Translations under genes and position numbers: made by a program | Origin: Janthinobacterium rivuli | Lineage (GTDB): Bacteria > Pseudomonadota > Gammaproteobacteria > Burkholderiales > Burkholderiaceae_D | Assembly: GCF_029690045.1 (NCBI RefSeq) | Contig: NZ_CP121464.1 | Span: 2,170,001-2,234,000 of the forward strand | Length of the DNA stretch: 64,000 nucleotides | Direction: 5' to 3' | Shown here: positions 41,870-51,473 of the stretch, in pieces | Position numbering within the stretch: the stretch's first letter is position 1 | Layout: each line of letters opens with the position of its first letter | The notes under the pieces: model-generated | Database searches by the model: none | The model's input: only the letters and a program-made list of their open reading frames with translations | Told to the model about the DNA's origin: nothing

Positions 41870-44800
41870 GTGCCTGACCACCCCCGTGCTGTTTCTTCCC
41901 CGCCATTTGGCAAAATGGGCCCGCTATGTCTGTTGCTGTCGCTGGGCATGGCTCTGCCGGCCTGGGCCGATAGCGGCGTGTCCCTGTTTTCACCGAGCGG
42001 CACGGTCAAGGCCGTGCGCCAGGTGCGGGCCCAGTTCGCCACGCCGATGGTGCCGTTCGGCGACATGGGCTTGCCCGCGCCATTCGCCATCGATTGCGGC
42101 AAGGCTGAACCCGCCGTCGTGGCGGGCGCGGGGCGCTGGGCTGACGAGCGCAACTGGAACTACGATTTCGAGCGCGATTTGCCGGCTGGCGTGGCGTGCA
42201 GCTTCACCTTGAAGCCTGGCCTGAAGGACCAGGCCGGCAAGCCCTTGCAGGGCACGGCATCGTACCGTTTTACCACGGGCGGCCCGGCCATCGTCGAAGC
42301 CGTACCGTATGACGGCCAGCCGTATATCGATGAGGACCAGATCTTCGTGCTGGGCCTGGACGCCGCGCCGAACGAGGCCAGCGTGGCCACGAACGCGTAT
42401 TGCCGCGCCGACGGCATCAATGAAAAAATTCCCGTGCGCCTGCTTAAAGGCAAGGAGCTGGAGCAGGTATTGACCCTGCGCAAGAGCTTTCTCGACCGCT
42501 ACCTGACCGTGTATTTCAAGAAGCGCGGCACGGTCTGGAAAGTGGGCATGCCCGTCGCCAGCAAGGGCGCGCCGCCGCTGCCCGTTACCGTGCTGCAATG
42601 CAAGCGCAGCTTCCCCGCCAACGCCAAGGTGTCGCTCGTGTGGGGCGAGGGCATCGCCAGCGCCAGCGGCATCGCCACGGACAAGGCGCAAACGCTGCAG
42701 TTCAAGACGCGCCCCGATTTCACGGCCAAATTCAGCTGCGAGCGCAGCAATCCGAAGGAGCAGTGCATCCCCTTCCTGCCCATACGCGTGCAGTTTTCCG
42801 CGCCCGTGAGCGCGGCGCAGGTGCGCGCCATGAGCCTGAAGGGCGGCGGCAAGACGTATGCGCCGACGATTTCAAAAGAGGAAGAAAAGGCCGAGTTCCT
42901 GTACAGCGCCGCCTTCAACGGCCCCTTTCCCGTGCAAGCCAGTTTTGTCTTGAGCCTGCCGCCGAAACTGACGGATGACGCGGGCCGCGCCTTGCTCAAC
43001 CGCGCGCGCTTTCCCATGACGGTGCGCACGGGCGAACAGCCGCCGCTGCTCAAATTCCCGGCCCCGTTCGGCATCATCGAAGCCAAGGGCGACGGCTTGC
43101 TGCCCGTCACCGTGCGCAATATCGAACCCGTGCTGTCGGGCAAGGAAGTCGCCCAGCCATCGGCTGCCGCCACGGGCGCCACCTTGCGCGTGCCCGACAA
43201 TGACGACAAGTTCATCATCGAGTGGATGCAGCGCCTGGCCGGCAATGGCGACGGCGGCGAATACTGGCAGCCGTATGCGCAATATGCGGGCAATATGAGC
43301 AAATCCGTGCTGGCCGGGGCTTCCGGCACGCGTCCCATCAGCCTGCCGCGTCCCGATGGCAAGAAAACCTTTGAAGTGATCGGCATTCCGTTGCAAAAAC
43401 CGGGCTTTTACGTGGTCGAGCTGGCCAGCCCCATCCTCGGCACGGCGTTGCTGGGCAAACCGACGACGGCCTACATCCGCACGGCCGCGCTGGTGACGAA
43501 TCTGGCGGCCCACTTCAAGCATGGCGCGCAATCGTCGCTCGTGTGGGTGACGTCGCTCGACAAGGGCGCGCCTGTTGCGAAAGCGCAAGTGGCCGTGCGC
43601 GACTGCGCCGGCAAGCTGCTGTGGCAAGGCGCCACGGGGGCGGACGGCGTGGCGCACATTCCCGGCGAGCTGGCCAATTCCAGCTGCAAGAACAATGGCC
43701 GCTACTTTATCAGTGCGCGCAGCGGCGGCGACATGACGTTCACCCTGTCGGACTGGGTGGGCGGCATCGAAGCCTGGCGTTTCAATTTGCCGACCGACGA
43801 TACGCGCGCCGACAACACCCTGCTGGCGACGGTATTCGACCGCACCTTGCTGCGCGCCGGCGAAACCGTGCACATGAAGCATTTCATCCGCAAGCACACG
43901 GGCGAGGGCATGAGCCTGGTCGACAAGAACAACGGTCCCGGCAGCGCCACCTCTGTTGTCATCACGCACCAGGGCAGCGACCAGAACTATCAATTGCCCC
44001 TGCGCTGGTCCGCCAGCGGCACGGCGGAAAGCGACTGGGTCATTCCCGCCGACGCCAAGCAGGGAGAATACAGCGTCACCATGGCGGGACGCCCTTCCGG
44101 CAGTTTCCGCGTCGAAGCGTTCCGCGTGCCGACCATGAAAGCCGTGCTGCAAGGGCCGAAAGCGCCCGCCGTGCAGGCGAAGCAGCTGGCCCTCGATGCA
44201 CAAATCACCTACCTGGCCGGCGGCGCCGCCACGAATGCGCCCGTCAAGCTGCGCACGGTGCTGCAAGACAAGAGCGTGACGTTTGCCGACTATCCCGACT
44301 ATAGCTTCAGCAATGGCGACGTGAAGGAAGGTCTTGTGAAACAAGGCACGGGCTATGACGACGATGAGGGCGAATGGCAGGATGAAGGCCATGGCGCGGG
44401 TGGCCCCGGCGCCACGGCCGCGCGCACGCAAAGCTTGAGCCTGGACAAGGCGGGCGGCGCGCGCATCGTCATCGACCAGCTGCCGCAGCTGTCCACGCCG
44501 CGCGACCTGGTGGCGGAAATGGCTTTCCAGGATGCGAATGGCGAGACGGCATCGGTCGCCACGCGCGTACCGCTGTGGCCGTCAAACTATGTGATCGGCA
44601 TCAAGCCCGATGCATGGGCCTTGAGCAAGGATGCCTTCAAGTTCACGGTGGCCGTGCTCGGCACCAATGGCAAGCCCGTGGCGAATGCCCCGGTCGCCGT
44701 CGACTTCTTCCAGCGCAACAGCTATTCGCACCGCCGGCGCCTGATCGGCGGCTTCTATGCGTATGAAAACAGCAGCGAAGTGGTCAAGCTGGGCCCTGCA

Positions 44801-47623
44801 TGCTCGGGCAAGACGGATGGCAAGGGCTTGTTGATCTGCGACGTGAAGGCGCCCGCCAGCGGCAATCTGATCTTGCGCGCCAGCACGCAGGATGCATCCG
44901 GCAACGCGGCCGTCGCCAACCGCGAAACGTGGGTGGCCGGCAGCGGCGACTGGTGGTTCAACGCCAGCGACAATGACCGTATCGATGTGCTGCCGGAAAA
45001 GAAACGCTATGAACCGGGCCAGGAAGCGAGCTTGCAAGTACGCATGCCGTTCCGCGCGGGCACGGCCTTGATCACGGTCGAGCGCGAAGGCATTCTCGAC
45101 ACCTATGTGCGCCAGCTCAATGGCCGGGAACCAGTGGTGAATATCCCGGTCAAACCGAACTACGCACCGAATGTGTATGTGTCCGTGTTTGTCGTGCGGG
45201 GCAGGGTCGATGGCGTGCAGCCGACGGCGCTGGTCGACCTGGGCAAGCCGGCCTACAAGATGGGCATCGCACCGCTGAACGTGGGTTGGCAGGCGCATGA
45301 GCTGAACGTGATGGTGGTGTCCGACAAGGAAGTGTATAAAACGCGGGACAAGGCGGAAGTGTCCGTGCGCGTGCGCCGCGCCGATGGCAAGCCGTTGCCG
45401 GCCGGCGCAGAAGTGGCGCTGGCGGCCGTCGACACGGGGCTGCTGGAACTGATGCCCAACGATAGCTGGAAATTGCTCGACACCATGATGGCACAGCGCA
45501 GCCTGCAGGTGGAAACGGCGACGGCGCAGATGCAGGTGATCGGCAAGCGTCACTTTGGCCGCAAGGCCTTCCCGGCCGGCGGTGGCGGCGGCAAGGGCGC
45601 CAGCCGCGAATTGTTCGACACCTTGCTGTTCTGGAAGGGCACCGTCAAGCTCGACGCGAAGGGCGAAGCGGCGGTGCAAGTGCCGCTCAACGATTCCTTG
45701 ACAGCGTTCCGCATCGTCGCCATCGCCAGCGCCGGCAAGGAATTGTTTGGCACGGGCAGCACGGACATCCGCAGCTCGCAAGACTTGATTTTGATGTCGG
45801 GCTTGCCGACGCTCGTGCGTGAAGGCGACCAGTTGCGTGCCGGATTCACGGTGCGCAACACCTCGGCCGCGTCCTTGAGCGTGGACCTCAACGCCAGCGC
45901 GGCCGGCAAGGCCTTGCCGCGCCAGAGCTTGAGCCTGGCGGCGGGCGAAGCGCGCGAGGTGGGGTGGGATTATCAGGTGCCGCTGGGCGCGCAAACGGTC
46001 GTGTGGGATATCAGCGCGAAAGCGGGCAGCGGGCTTGGCAACACCTCCGATAAACTGAAAATCACGCAAAAGGTGGGCCAGGCCACGCCCGTACGCACGT
46101 ACCAGGCCACCTTGCAGCAGATCGACAAGCCCATCAATATGTCCGTGCAAATGCCGGCCGGCGCCTTGCCGGGCCGGGGTGGTATCCAGACCAGCTTTGT
46201 CGCCAAGCTCGGTGGCGAACTGCCTGGCGTGCGCGAGTACATGGCCGCGTATCCGTACACGTGCTTCGAGCAAAACACGTCGAAAGCCATCGCCCTGCAA
46301 GACCAGGACGCGTGGAACAAGCTGGCCGCCAGCCTGCCCGCCTACCTGGACAGCGATGGCATGCTGAAATACTTCCCCATCATGGAACAGGGCAGCGACA
46401 GCCTGACGGCGTATGTGTTGTCGGCAACCCGGGAAGCCGGCTATGCGATTCCCGAGCAGACGAAAAACCGCATGGAGGCAGCCTTGACGGCCTTCGTGCA
46501 GGGCCGCATCGTGCGCCGCTCCGCGCTGGACACGACCGACCTGGCCGTGCGTAAACTTGCTGCGCTGGAAGCACTGTCGCGTTCGAACAAGGTGCCGCCC
46601 GATGCGCTGGAGAGCATCAGCATCAACCCGAACCTGTGGCCTACCTCGGCCGTCATCGACTGGAGCTTGTTGCTGCAACGCACGCCAAGCCTGGCGCGCC
46701 GCGATGCGCTGCTGGCCGAAGCGCAGCAGATATTGCGTTCGCGCCTGAATTTCCAGGGCACGACCATGGGCTTTTCCACCGAGCGCAAGGATAACTGGTG
46801 GTGGCTGATGGTCTCGGGCGACGTCAACGCCAACCGTCTGCTGCTGGCCGTGATGGACAATCCGGCGTGGAAAGACGACATCGGCCGCCTCGTGCGCGGC
46901 AGCATGGGCCGCCAGAAGAAGGGCCGCTGGGATACGACGGTAGCCAACGCCTGGGGCACCCTGGCCATCAACAAGTTTTCGGCCAAATTCGAATCCACGC
47001 CCGTGACGGGCGCCAGCGCCGTCAAGCTGGGCGGCGATACGCAAGCGCTCGTGTGGAATGGCGCGGCGAAAGTGGGACCCGTGCTGCAGGCGTGGCCGAA
47101 GGGCACGGATACCCTGGGCCTGGCGCACAGCGGCACCGGCAAGCCTTGGGCTACCGTGCAAAGCCTGGCGGCCATCCCGCTCAAGGCGCCCGTGTCCAGC
47201 GGTTACACGATCAAGAAAACCATTACGCCGGTGGAACAGAAGACGGCGGGTGCCTGGTCGCGCGGCGACGTCTACCGCGTGCGCCTGGATTTGTCGGCGC
47301 AGGCGGACATGAGCTGGGTGGTGGTCGACGACCCGATTCCCGCCAGCGCCACGGTGCTGGGCAATGGACTGGGCCGCGATTCGCAGCTGCTGACGGCCGG
47401 CGAAAAATCCACGGGCTGGGTCTGGCCGACGTTCGAGGAACGGGCCTTCGACGCCTTCCGCGCGTATTACGCCTTTGTGCCGAAGGGTAACTGGAGCGTG
47501 GAATACACGGTGCGCCTGAACAATGCAGGTGACTTCAGCCTGCCGGCCACGCGCATCGAGGCCATGTATTCGCCCGAGATGTTTGGCGAGTCGCCGAACG
47601 CGAATGTGAAGGTGGGGCAGTGA
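41870..47623 (+). CDS. Bacterial alpha-2-macroglobulin with thioester
   Basis: Very large exported protein of 1917 residues with a signal peptide (cleavage after AWADS, about residue 34). MG-type beta domains fill the first 1000 residues. The thioester motif CFEQ is at residues 1465-1468 (Cys1465, Gln1468) in TCFEQN, and the helical thioester domain and a C-terminal receptor-like domain follow. It should trap foreign proteases in the periplasm and link them by the thioester. There is no lipobox, so unlike E. coli YfhM it looks soluble, not anchored. The start is GTG with AAGGAG six bases upstream. It overlaps pbpC as GTGA, which matches the known alpha-2-macroglobulin/PBP1C partnership. Confidence 0.92.
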   Translation: MPDHPRAVSSPPFGKMGPLCLLLSLGMALPAWADSGVSLFSPSGTVKAVRQVRAQFATPMVPFGDMGLPAPFAIDCGKAEPAVVAGAGRWADERNWNYDFERDLPAGVACSFTLKPGLKDQAGKPLQGTASYRFTTGGPAIVEAVPYDGQPYIDEDQIFVLGLDAAPNEASVATNAYCRADGINEKIPVRLLKGKELEQVLTLRKSFLDRYLTVYFKKRGTVWKVGMPVASKGAPPLPVTVLQCKRSFPANAKVSLVWGEGIASASGIATDKAQTLQFKTRPDFTAKFSCERSNPKEQCIPFLPIRVQFSAPVSAAQVRAMSLKGGGKTYAPTISKEEEKAEFLYSAAFNGPFPVQASFVLSLPPKLTDDAGRALLNRARFPMTVRTGEQPPLLKFPAPFGIIEAKGDGLLPVTVRNIEPVLSGKEVAQPSAAATGATLRVPDNDDKFIIEWMQRLAGNGDGGEYWQPYAQYAGNMSKSVLAGASGTRPISLPRPDGKKTFEVIGIPLQKPGFYVVELASPILGTALLGKPTTAYIRTAALVTNLAAHFKHGAQSSLVWVTSLDKGAPVAKAQVAVRDCAGKLLWQGATGADGVAHIPGELANSSCKNNGRYFISARSGGDMTFTLSDWVGGIEAWRFNLPTDDTRADNTLLATVFDRTLLRAGETVHMKHFIRKHTGEGMSLVDKNNGPGSATSVVITHQGSDQNYQLPLRWSASGTAESDWVIPADAKQGEYSVTMAGRPSGSFRVEAFRVPTMKAVLQGPKAPAVQAKQLALDAQITYLAGGAATNAPVKLRTVLQDKSVTFADYPDYSFSNGDVKEGLVKQGTGYDDDEGEWQDEGHGAGGPGATAARTQSLSLDKAGGARIVIDQLPQLSTPRDLVAEMAFQDANGETASVATRVPLWPSNYVIGIKPDAWALSKDAFKFTVAVLGTNGKPVANAPVAVDFFQRNSYSHRRRLIGGFYAYENSSEVVKLGPACSGKTDGKGLLICDVKAPASGNLILRASTQDASGNAAVANRETWVAGSGDWWFNASDNDRIDVLPEKKRYEPGQEASLQVRMPFRAGTALITVEREGILDTYVRQLNGREPVVNIPVKPNYAPNVYVSVFVVRGRVDGVQPTALVDLGKPAYKMGIAPLNVGWQAHELNVMVVSDKEVYKTRDKAEVSVRVRRADGKPLPAGAEVALAAVDTGLLELMPNDSWKLLDTMMAQRSLQVETATAQMQVIGKRHFGRKAFPAGGGGGKGASRELFDTLLFWKGTVKLDAKGEAAVQVPLNDSLTAFRIVAIASAGKELFGTGSTDIRSSQDLILMSGLPTLVREGDQLRAGFTVRNTSAASLSVDLNASAAGKALPRQSLSLAAGEAREVGWDYQVPLGAQTVVWDISAKAGSGLGNTSDKLKITQKVGQATPVRTYQATLQQIDKPINMSVQMPAGALPGRGGIQTSFVAKLGGELPGVREYMAAYPYTCFEQNTSKAIALQDQDAWNKLAASLPAYLDSDGMLKYFPIMEQGSDSLTAYVLSATREAGYAIPEQTKNRMEAALTAFVQGRIVRRSALDTTDLAVRKLAALEALSRSNKVPPDALESISINPNLWPTSAVIDWSLLLQRTPSLARRDALLAEAQQILRSRLNFQGTTMGFSTERKDNWWWLMVSGDVNANRLLLAVMDNPAWKDDIGRLVRGSMGRQKKGRWDTTVANAWGTLAINKFSAKFESTPVTGASAVKLGGDTQALVWNGAAKVGPVLQAWPKGTDTLGLAHSGTGKPWATVQSLAAIPLKAPVSSGYTIKKTITPVEQKTAGAWSRGDVYRVRLDLSAQADMSWVVVDDPIPASATVLGNGLGRDSQLLTAGEKSTGWVWPTFEERAFDAFRAYYAFVPKGNWSVEYTVRLNNAGDFSLPATRIEAMYSPEMFGESPNANVKVGQ

Positions 47624-49731
47624 GGAGTGTCATCGTTGTCATGGGCTGCCTGCTGGCCGGCCCCGTCTTCGCCGAGGCGGTCTTGACGCCGGCCCAGGTG
47701 CAAGCCGCCTACCGCAGTTCGGAAGCACAATTGCTGGACCGCAGCGGCACACCGCTGCAATCCCTGCGCGTGGACATGAAGGTGCGGCGCTTGCCGTGGG
47801 TGCCGCTGGTCGATATTTCACCGGCCGTGCAGCAGGCCGTGCTGCTGGCGGAAGACCAGCGCTTCATGCGCCATGGCGGCGTGGATGTGTCCGCGCTGGC
47901 CACGGCCGCCTGGGACAATCTGTTTTCAAAAAAGCCCCGGGGCGCTTCTACCATCACCATGCAGCTGGCGGGCCAGCTCGATGCGGATTTGCAGGCGTCC
48001 TCGGGCGGACGCAGCCTGCGCCAGAAATGGGACCAGATGCGCGCCGCCCAGGCCATCGAAGACAGCTGGAGCAAGGCGCAGATTTTTGAAGCGTATTTGA
48101 ACCTCGTGTCGTTCCGCGGCGAGCTGCAGGGCATCGCGTCCGCCTCGTACAGCCTGTTTGGCAAGGCGCCGTCCGGACTGAACCAGACGGACGCCATCAT
48201 CCTGGCCAGCCTCGTGCGGGCGCCGAACGCGCCGCCTGCCACCGTCACGCGGCGTGCCTGCGCGCTGGCGCAAGAGTGGCGCATGGACAGCAGTTGCCAG
48301 CTGATCGGCCAGCGCGTGCAGACGGCCCTGCAGCGCAACGCGTTGTATGCGGAGCTGGCGCCGGCGCCGCAAGTGGCGCAGCAGCTGCTGAAGCAGCCGG
48401 GCGCGCAAGTCGCCAGCACGCTCGATGGTCCCTTGCAGCGCTTTGCACAGGAAAATCTGCGCCAGCAACTGGCGTCCTTGCGCGAGCGCAATGTCAACGA
48501 TGGCGCCATCATCGTGTTAGACAACCGCAGCGGAGAAATCCTCGCTTATGTGGGCAATGCGGGCGGCAGCCACGTCGATGGCGTGACGGCTCTGCGCCAG
48601 GCCGGTTCCACATTAAAACCGTTCTTGTATGAACTGGCCATCGAGCGCCGCTTGATGACGGCCGCGTCCGTCATGGACGACTCGCCGCTCGACGTCGCTA
48701 CGGCGTCCGGCATGTATGCGCCGCAAAACTACGACCGCAATTTCAAGGGTTACGTCAGCGCCCGCACCAGCCTGGCCAGCTCGCTGAACATTCCCGCCGT
48801 GCGCACGGTGCTGCTGACGGGGCAGGACGGCTTTTATAACCGCCTGAAGGACGTGGGCCTGTCGAGCCTGACGGAAGCGGCCGAATACTATGGCCCTTCG
48901 CTGGCGCTGGGCTCGTCGGAAGTCACCTTGCTGGAACTGGCCAACGCCTACCGCGCGCTGGCCAATGGCGGACTGTACAGCACCGCCAGCCTGCAGCCGG
49001 GGCAGGCTGGCAAGGATAAACGCCGGGTGATGGAGCCGGGCGCCGCCTTCATCGTCGGCGACATCCTGGCCGACCGCGCCGCGCGCAGCATGACGTTTGG
49101 CCTGCGCAACGAGCTGGGGACGAATTTCTGGAGCGCCGTCAAGACGGGCACCAGCAAGGACATGCGCGACAACTGGTGCATGGGCTACTCGGCGCGCTAC
49201 ACGGTGGGCGTCTGGGTGGGCAATTTCGATGGCAAGCCCATGTGGGACGTGTCGGGCGTGACTGGCGCCGCGCCCGTGTGGCGCGACGTGATGGATTACC
49301 TGCACAAGAACGTGCCCAGCCATGCCCCGAAAGCGCCGCCCGGCGTGCTGCAGCAGATGGTGGCGTACCAGCCCGCGCTGGAAGCGCCGCGCCGCGAATG
49401 GTTTATCACCGGCACGGAAAGCCCCGTCATCGCCGTCTTGGGCGACACCTTGAAGCCGCCCGCCATCGTGTATCCGGCCGAGGACAGCATCCTCGCCATC
49501 GACCCCGACATCCCGCCCGCCCTGCAGCGCGTATTCTTCCAGGCCCAGGGCAGCCGCGACTTGCGCTGGGTGCTCGATGGCAAGGACATGGGCGCGGCGC
49601 TTGACAGCATCAGCTGGCGCCCCGTGCCGGGCAAGCACGCGCTGGCCCTCGTCGATGATGCTGGCAAGACGGTGGCGAAGGTGGCGTTCCAGGTGCGGGG
49701 GAACGCCTTGGCGCCGCTTGCTGCGCACTGA
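47620..49731 (+). CDS. pbpC: Penicillin-binding protein 1C
   Basis: Bifunctional peptidoglycan synthase of 703 residues. The transglycosylase domain has LAEDQRFMRHGGVD (catalytic Glu78) and GASTITMQLA. The transpeptidase domain has SxxK as STLK (Ser330, Lys333), SSLN, and KTGTS (Lys508). The PBP1C-specific BiPBP_C domain follows at the C-terminus (residues about 615-700). The N-terminus is short and looks like a cleavable signal rather than the usual long anchor, which is unusual. The start GTG overlaps the alpha-2-macroglobulin stop codon. The pair is thought to repair wall damage after attack. Confidence 0.92.
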   Translation: MRSVIVVMGCLLAGPVFAEAVLTPAQVQAAYRSSEAQLLDRSGTPLQSLRVDMKVRRLPWVPLVDISPAVQQAVLLAEDQRFMRHGGVDVSALATAAWDNLFSKKPRGASTITMQLAGQLDADLQASSGGRSLRQKWDQMRAAQAIEDSWSKAQIFEAYLNLVSFRGELQGIASASYSLFGKAPSGLNQTDAIILASLVRAPNAPPATVTRRACALAQEWRMDSSCQLIGQRVQTALQRNALYAELAPAPQVAQQLLKQPGAQVASTLDGPLQRFAQENLRQQLASLRERNVNDGAIIVLDNRSGEILAYVGNAGGSHVDGVTALRQAGSTLKPFLYELAIERRLMTAASVMDDSPLDVATASGMYAPQNYDRNFKGYVSARTSLASSLNIPAVRTVLLTGQDGFYNRLKDVGLSSLTEAAEYYGPSLALGSSEVTLLELANAYRALANGGLYSTASLQPGQAGKDKRRVMEPGAAFIVGDILADRAARSMTFGLRNELGTNFWSAVKTGTSKDMRDNWCMGYSARYTVGVWVGNFDGKPMWDVSGVTGAAPVWRDVMDYLHKNVPSHAPKAPPGVLQQMVAYQPALEAPRREWFITGTESPVIAVLGDTLKPPAIVYPAEDSILAIDPDIPPALQRVFFQAQGSRDLRWVLDGKDMGAALDSISWRPVPGKHALALVDDAGKTVAKVAFQVRGNALAPLAAH

Positions 49732-49733
49732 GA

Positions 49734-51473
49734 TCAGTTCGCCGGATAATTCGCCGGGTCGATGGCCGGCGTGACGTGGTGCCGCAGCACATCGCCGCCG
49801 TGCGGGTGTTTTTGCGTGCGGCATTTTTCGTCCGACGGCGGGCTGACCAGCACGATGGTCGCTTCGTCCGGGTTGCGCAGGTTCACCACGGCGCTGACGC
49901 CGCCATCGCGGTAGCTGCCCATCACGGCGATGGCCATCTGCACGAACAGGGTGGCCGCGCCCGTGTTGCCCAGGCGCTGGTCCGTGTCGATCCACTGCGC
50001 CGTATTGCCGCTGTCGAGTTCCGTGCCGCCATCTTCCGCATGGCTCAGCAAGGTCTTGTGCAGCGCCACCAGCTGCGCCTGATTGCCACCGGTGGCGGCG
50101 ACCAGACGCGCCGGGGCAGCGGGGCGCTCGGCTTCCGGCAAGCTGCGCAAGGCTTGTTGCCAGCCCGCCTGCAAGGCTTGCTCGCGCTGATCGCGCCGCG
50201 TCAGGGGCTTGCCGTGCTCATCCGTTATCCTGACAAACGTGGGCCGGTGGATGAAACCGAAGGTCGGCAGGCGGTCCAGCTGCGCCAGTTGTTCCTTGTT
50301 GAAGGGCAAGGGAAACCAGGGCGTGGGTTGCCAGTCTTTGGGCGGTTGGTAGGTCTTGTGCTGGAGCCTGTCGAGCATGCTGAAGCTGCCCGTGCCGCGG
50401 ATATCGGAGCGCTGCGCGAATTGCGCGGCGACGGGGAGCCATTCGGCGATTGAGGGCTGACGCTGGGTGAATGCACTCGGGTCTTCTTTTTTGTCTGGAT
50501 GGGGCACTGCTCGCATCAATTTGTCATAGGCCAGATACAGGCGCCGCGCCACGCCGTAGGTGTTGAGGTCATCGACGCTGTCCTCGGGCGGCGCATCGTC
50601 ATATGCAAACTTCCGCACGGCGTCGATGCGCTCACGCCGGGCCAGCACGAACAGAGCGGAGGCGTCGGGCATTTCGGGGATGTAGTAGCCATCTTTGAGC
50701 AATTCGGGAGTGTTGGGACTGCGATTGATATCGCGCGATTCCATGCCATCATGCGAATTCAAGATGATGTATGGCACGTCAGGATGGGCGTCAAAAAATG
50801 CGAAAACATCTTCTAGAATATGCTCGGGATGTTCCTCGAAGCGTCGTGGTCCGGCCACAAATAGATGCCAGTGCATGCCGGAAGAGGCGGTGCTGCCTGC
50901 CAGACCCATAATGGGCGAGTGTGGTGTATCTTGCAGCGCAGGATCTGCAATGGGGCCTTCGGCGTTAAATATGGGTACGGCAAAATACATTGGCGTATTC
51001 AGCGCGCCATTTTCGAGTGAGTCGCCTGCACGCCCCCCACTGGTGCCTGCTTTGTCCAGGCTGCTCCATGGATATTTCTTCTTATCTTGTTCGCGGATGC
51101 TGGCATAGGCATTTCCCTTTTGCAGGGCTTCCCACAATTTCCCTTGTCGGTATTTGTCCAGGGTGACGCCGAGACCGATAACCTCCAGCACATATTCCCG
51201 CTTTTCCTGTTCGCTGGGTACCATCTGCTGCACTTGCGGCTTTGCGACGACCATAGGCTTGGACGAGTGCAGCCAGCGTGAGCCTAGCAATGTGGCTGCC
51301 ACGAGAGGCGGGATCAGCAACAGCCCATGCAGGTACTTCAAGACTTTGCTGCTCATCGTGGACTCCAGCAAGAAAGGTGATGGGCTGATCAGTAATGACC
51401 AAAGCAATAGCAGTGCCAGTACGCTGGCGACTGCATACAGCGGATATTGCAAGCGGAGGAATAAGCTTTTCAT
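49734..51473 (-). CDS. tla3: Tla3-type type VI lipase adaptor (DUF2875)
   Basis: Protein of 579 residues with two N-terminal membrane helices (residues about 8-30 and 45-62). A long soluble domain with the DUF2875 pattern follows: REYVLEVIGLGVTLDKYRQGKLW, LVAGPRRFEEHPEHILEDVFAFFDAHPDVPYIILNSHDG-like block and a late ATLFVQMAIAVMGSYRDGG. In Pseudomonas aeruginosa Tla3 (PA0259) brings the phospholipase Tle3 to VgrG2b. The start overlaps the tle3-like stop by four bases. The first 300 codons are less GC-rich than the last 280 (49734-50500 looks native). No VgrG, Hcp or PAAR gene is in the window. Confidence 0.85.
   Translation of the reverse strand: MKSLFLRLQYPLYAVASVLALLLLWSLLISPSPFLLESTMSSKVLKYLHGLLLIPPLVAATLLGSRWLHSSKPMVVAKPQVQQMVPSEQEKREYVLEVIGLGVTLDKYRQGKLWEALQKGNAYASIREQDKKKYPWSSLDKAGTSGGRAGDSLENGALNTPMYFAVPIFNAEGPIADPALQDTPHSPIMGLAGSTASSGMHWHLFVAGPRRFEEHPEHILEDVFAFFDAHPDVPYIILNSHDGMESRDINRSPNTPELLKDGYYIPEMPDASALFVLARRERIDAVRKFAYDDAPPEDSVDDLNTYGVARRLYLAYDKLMRAVPHPDKKEDPSAFTQRQPSIAEWLPVAAQFAQRSDIRGTGSFSMLDRLQHKTYQPPKDWQPTPWFPLPFNKEQLAQLDRLPTFGFIHRPTFVRITDEHGKPLTRRDQREQALQAGWQQALRSLPEAERPAAPARLVAATGGNQAQLVALHKTLLSHAEDGGTELDSGNTAQWIDTDQRLGNTGAATLFVQMAIAVMGSYRDGGVSAVVNLRNPDEATIVLVSPPSDEKCRTQKHPHGGDVLRHHVTPAIDPANYPAN

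Noticed and set aside
44582..47161. Minus-strand frame of 859 residues inside the alpha-2-macroglobulin gene
   Set aside because: Antisense shadow: no domain, no start site, shadow-like composition, while the plus strand carries the CFEQ thioester.
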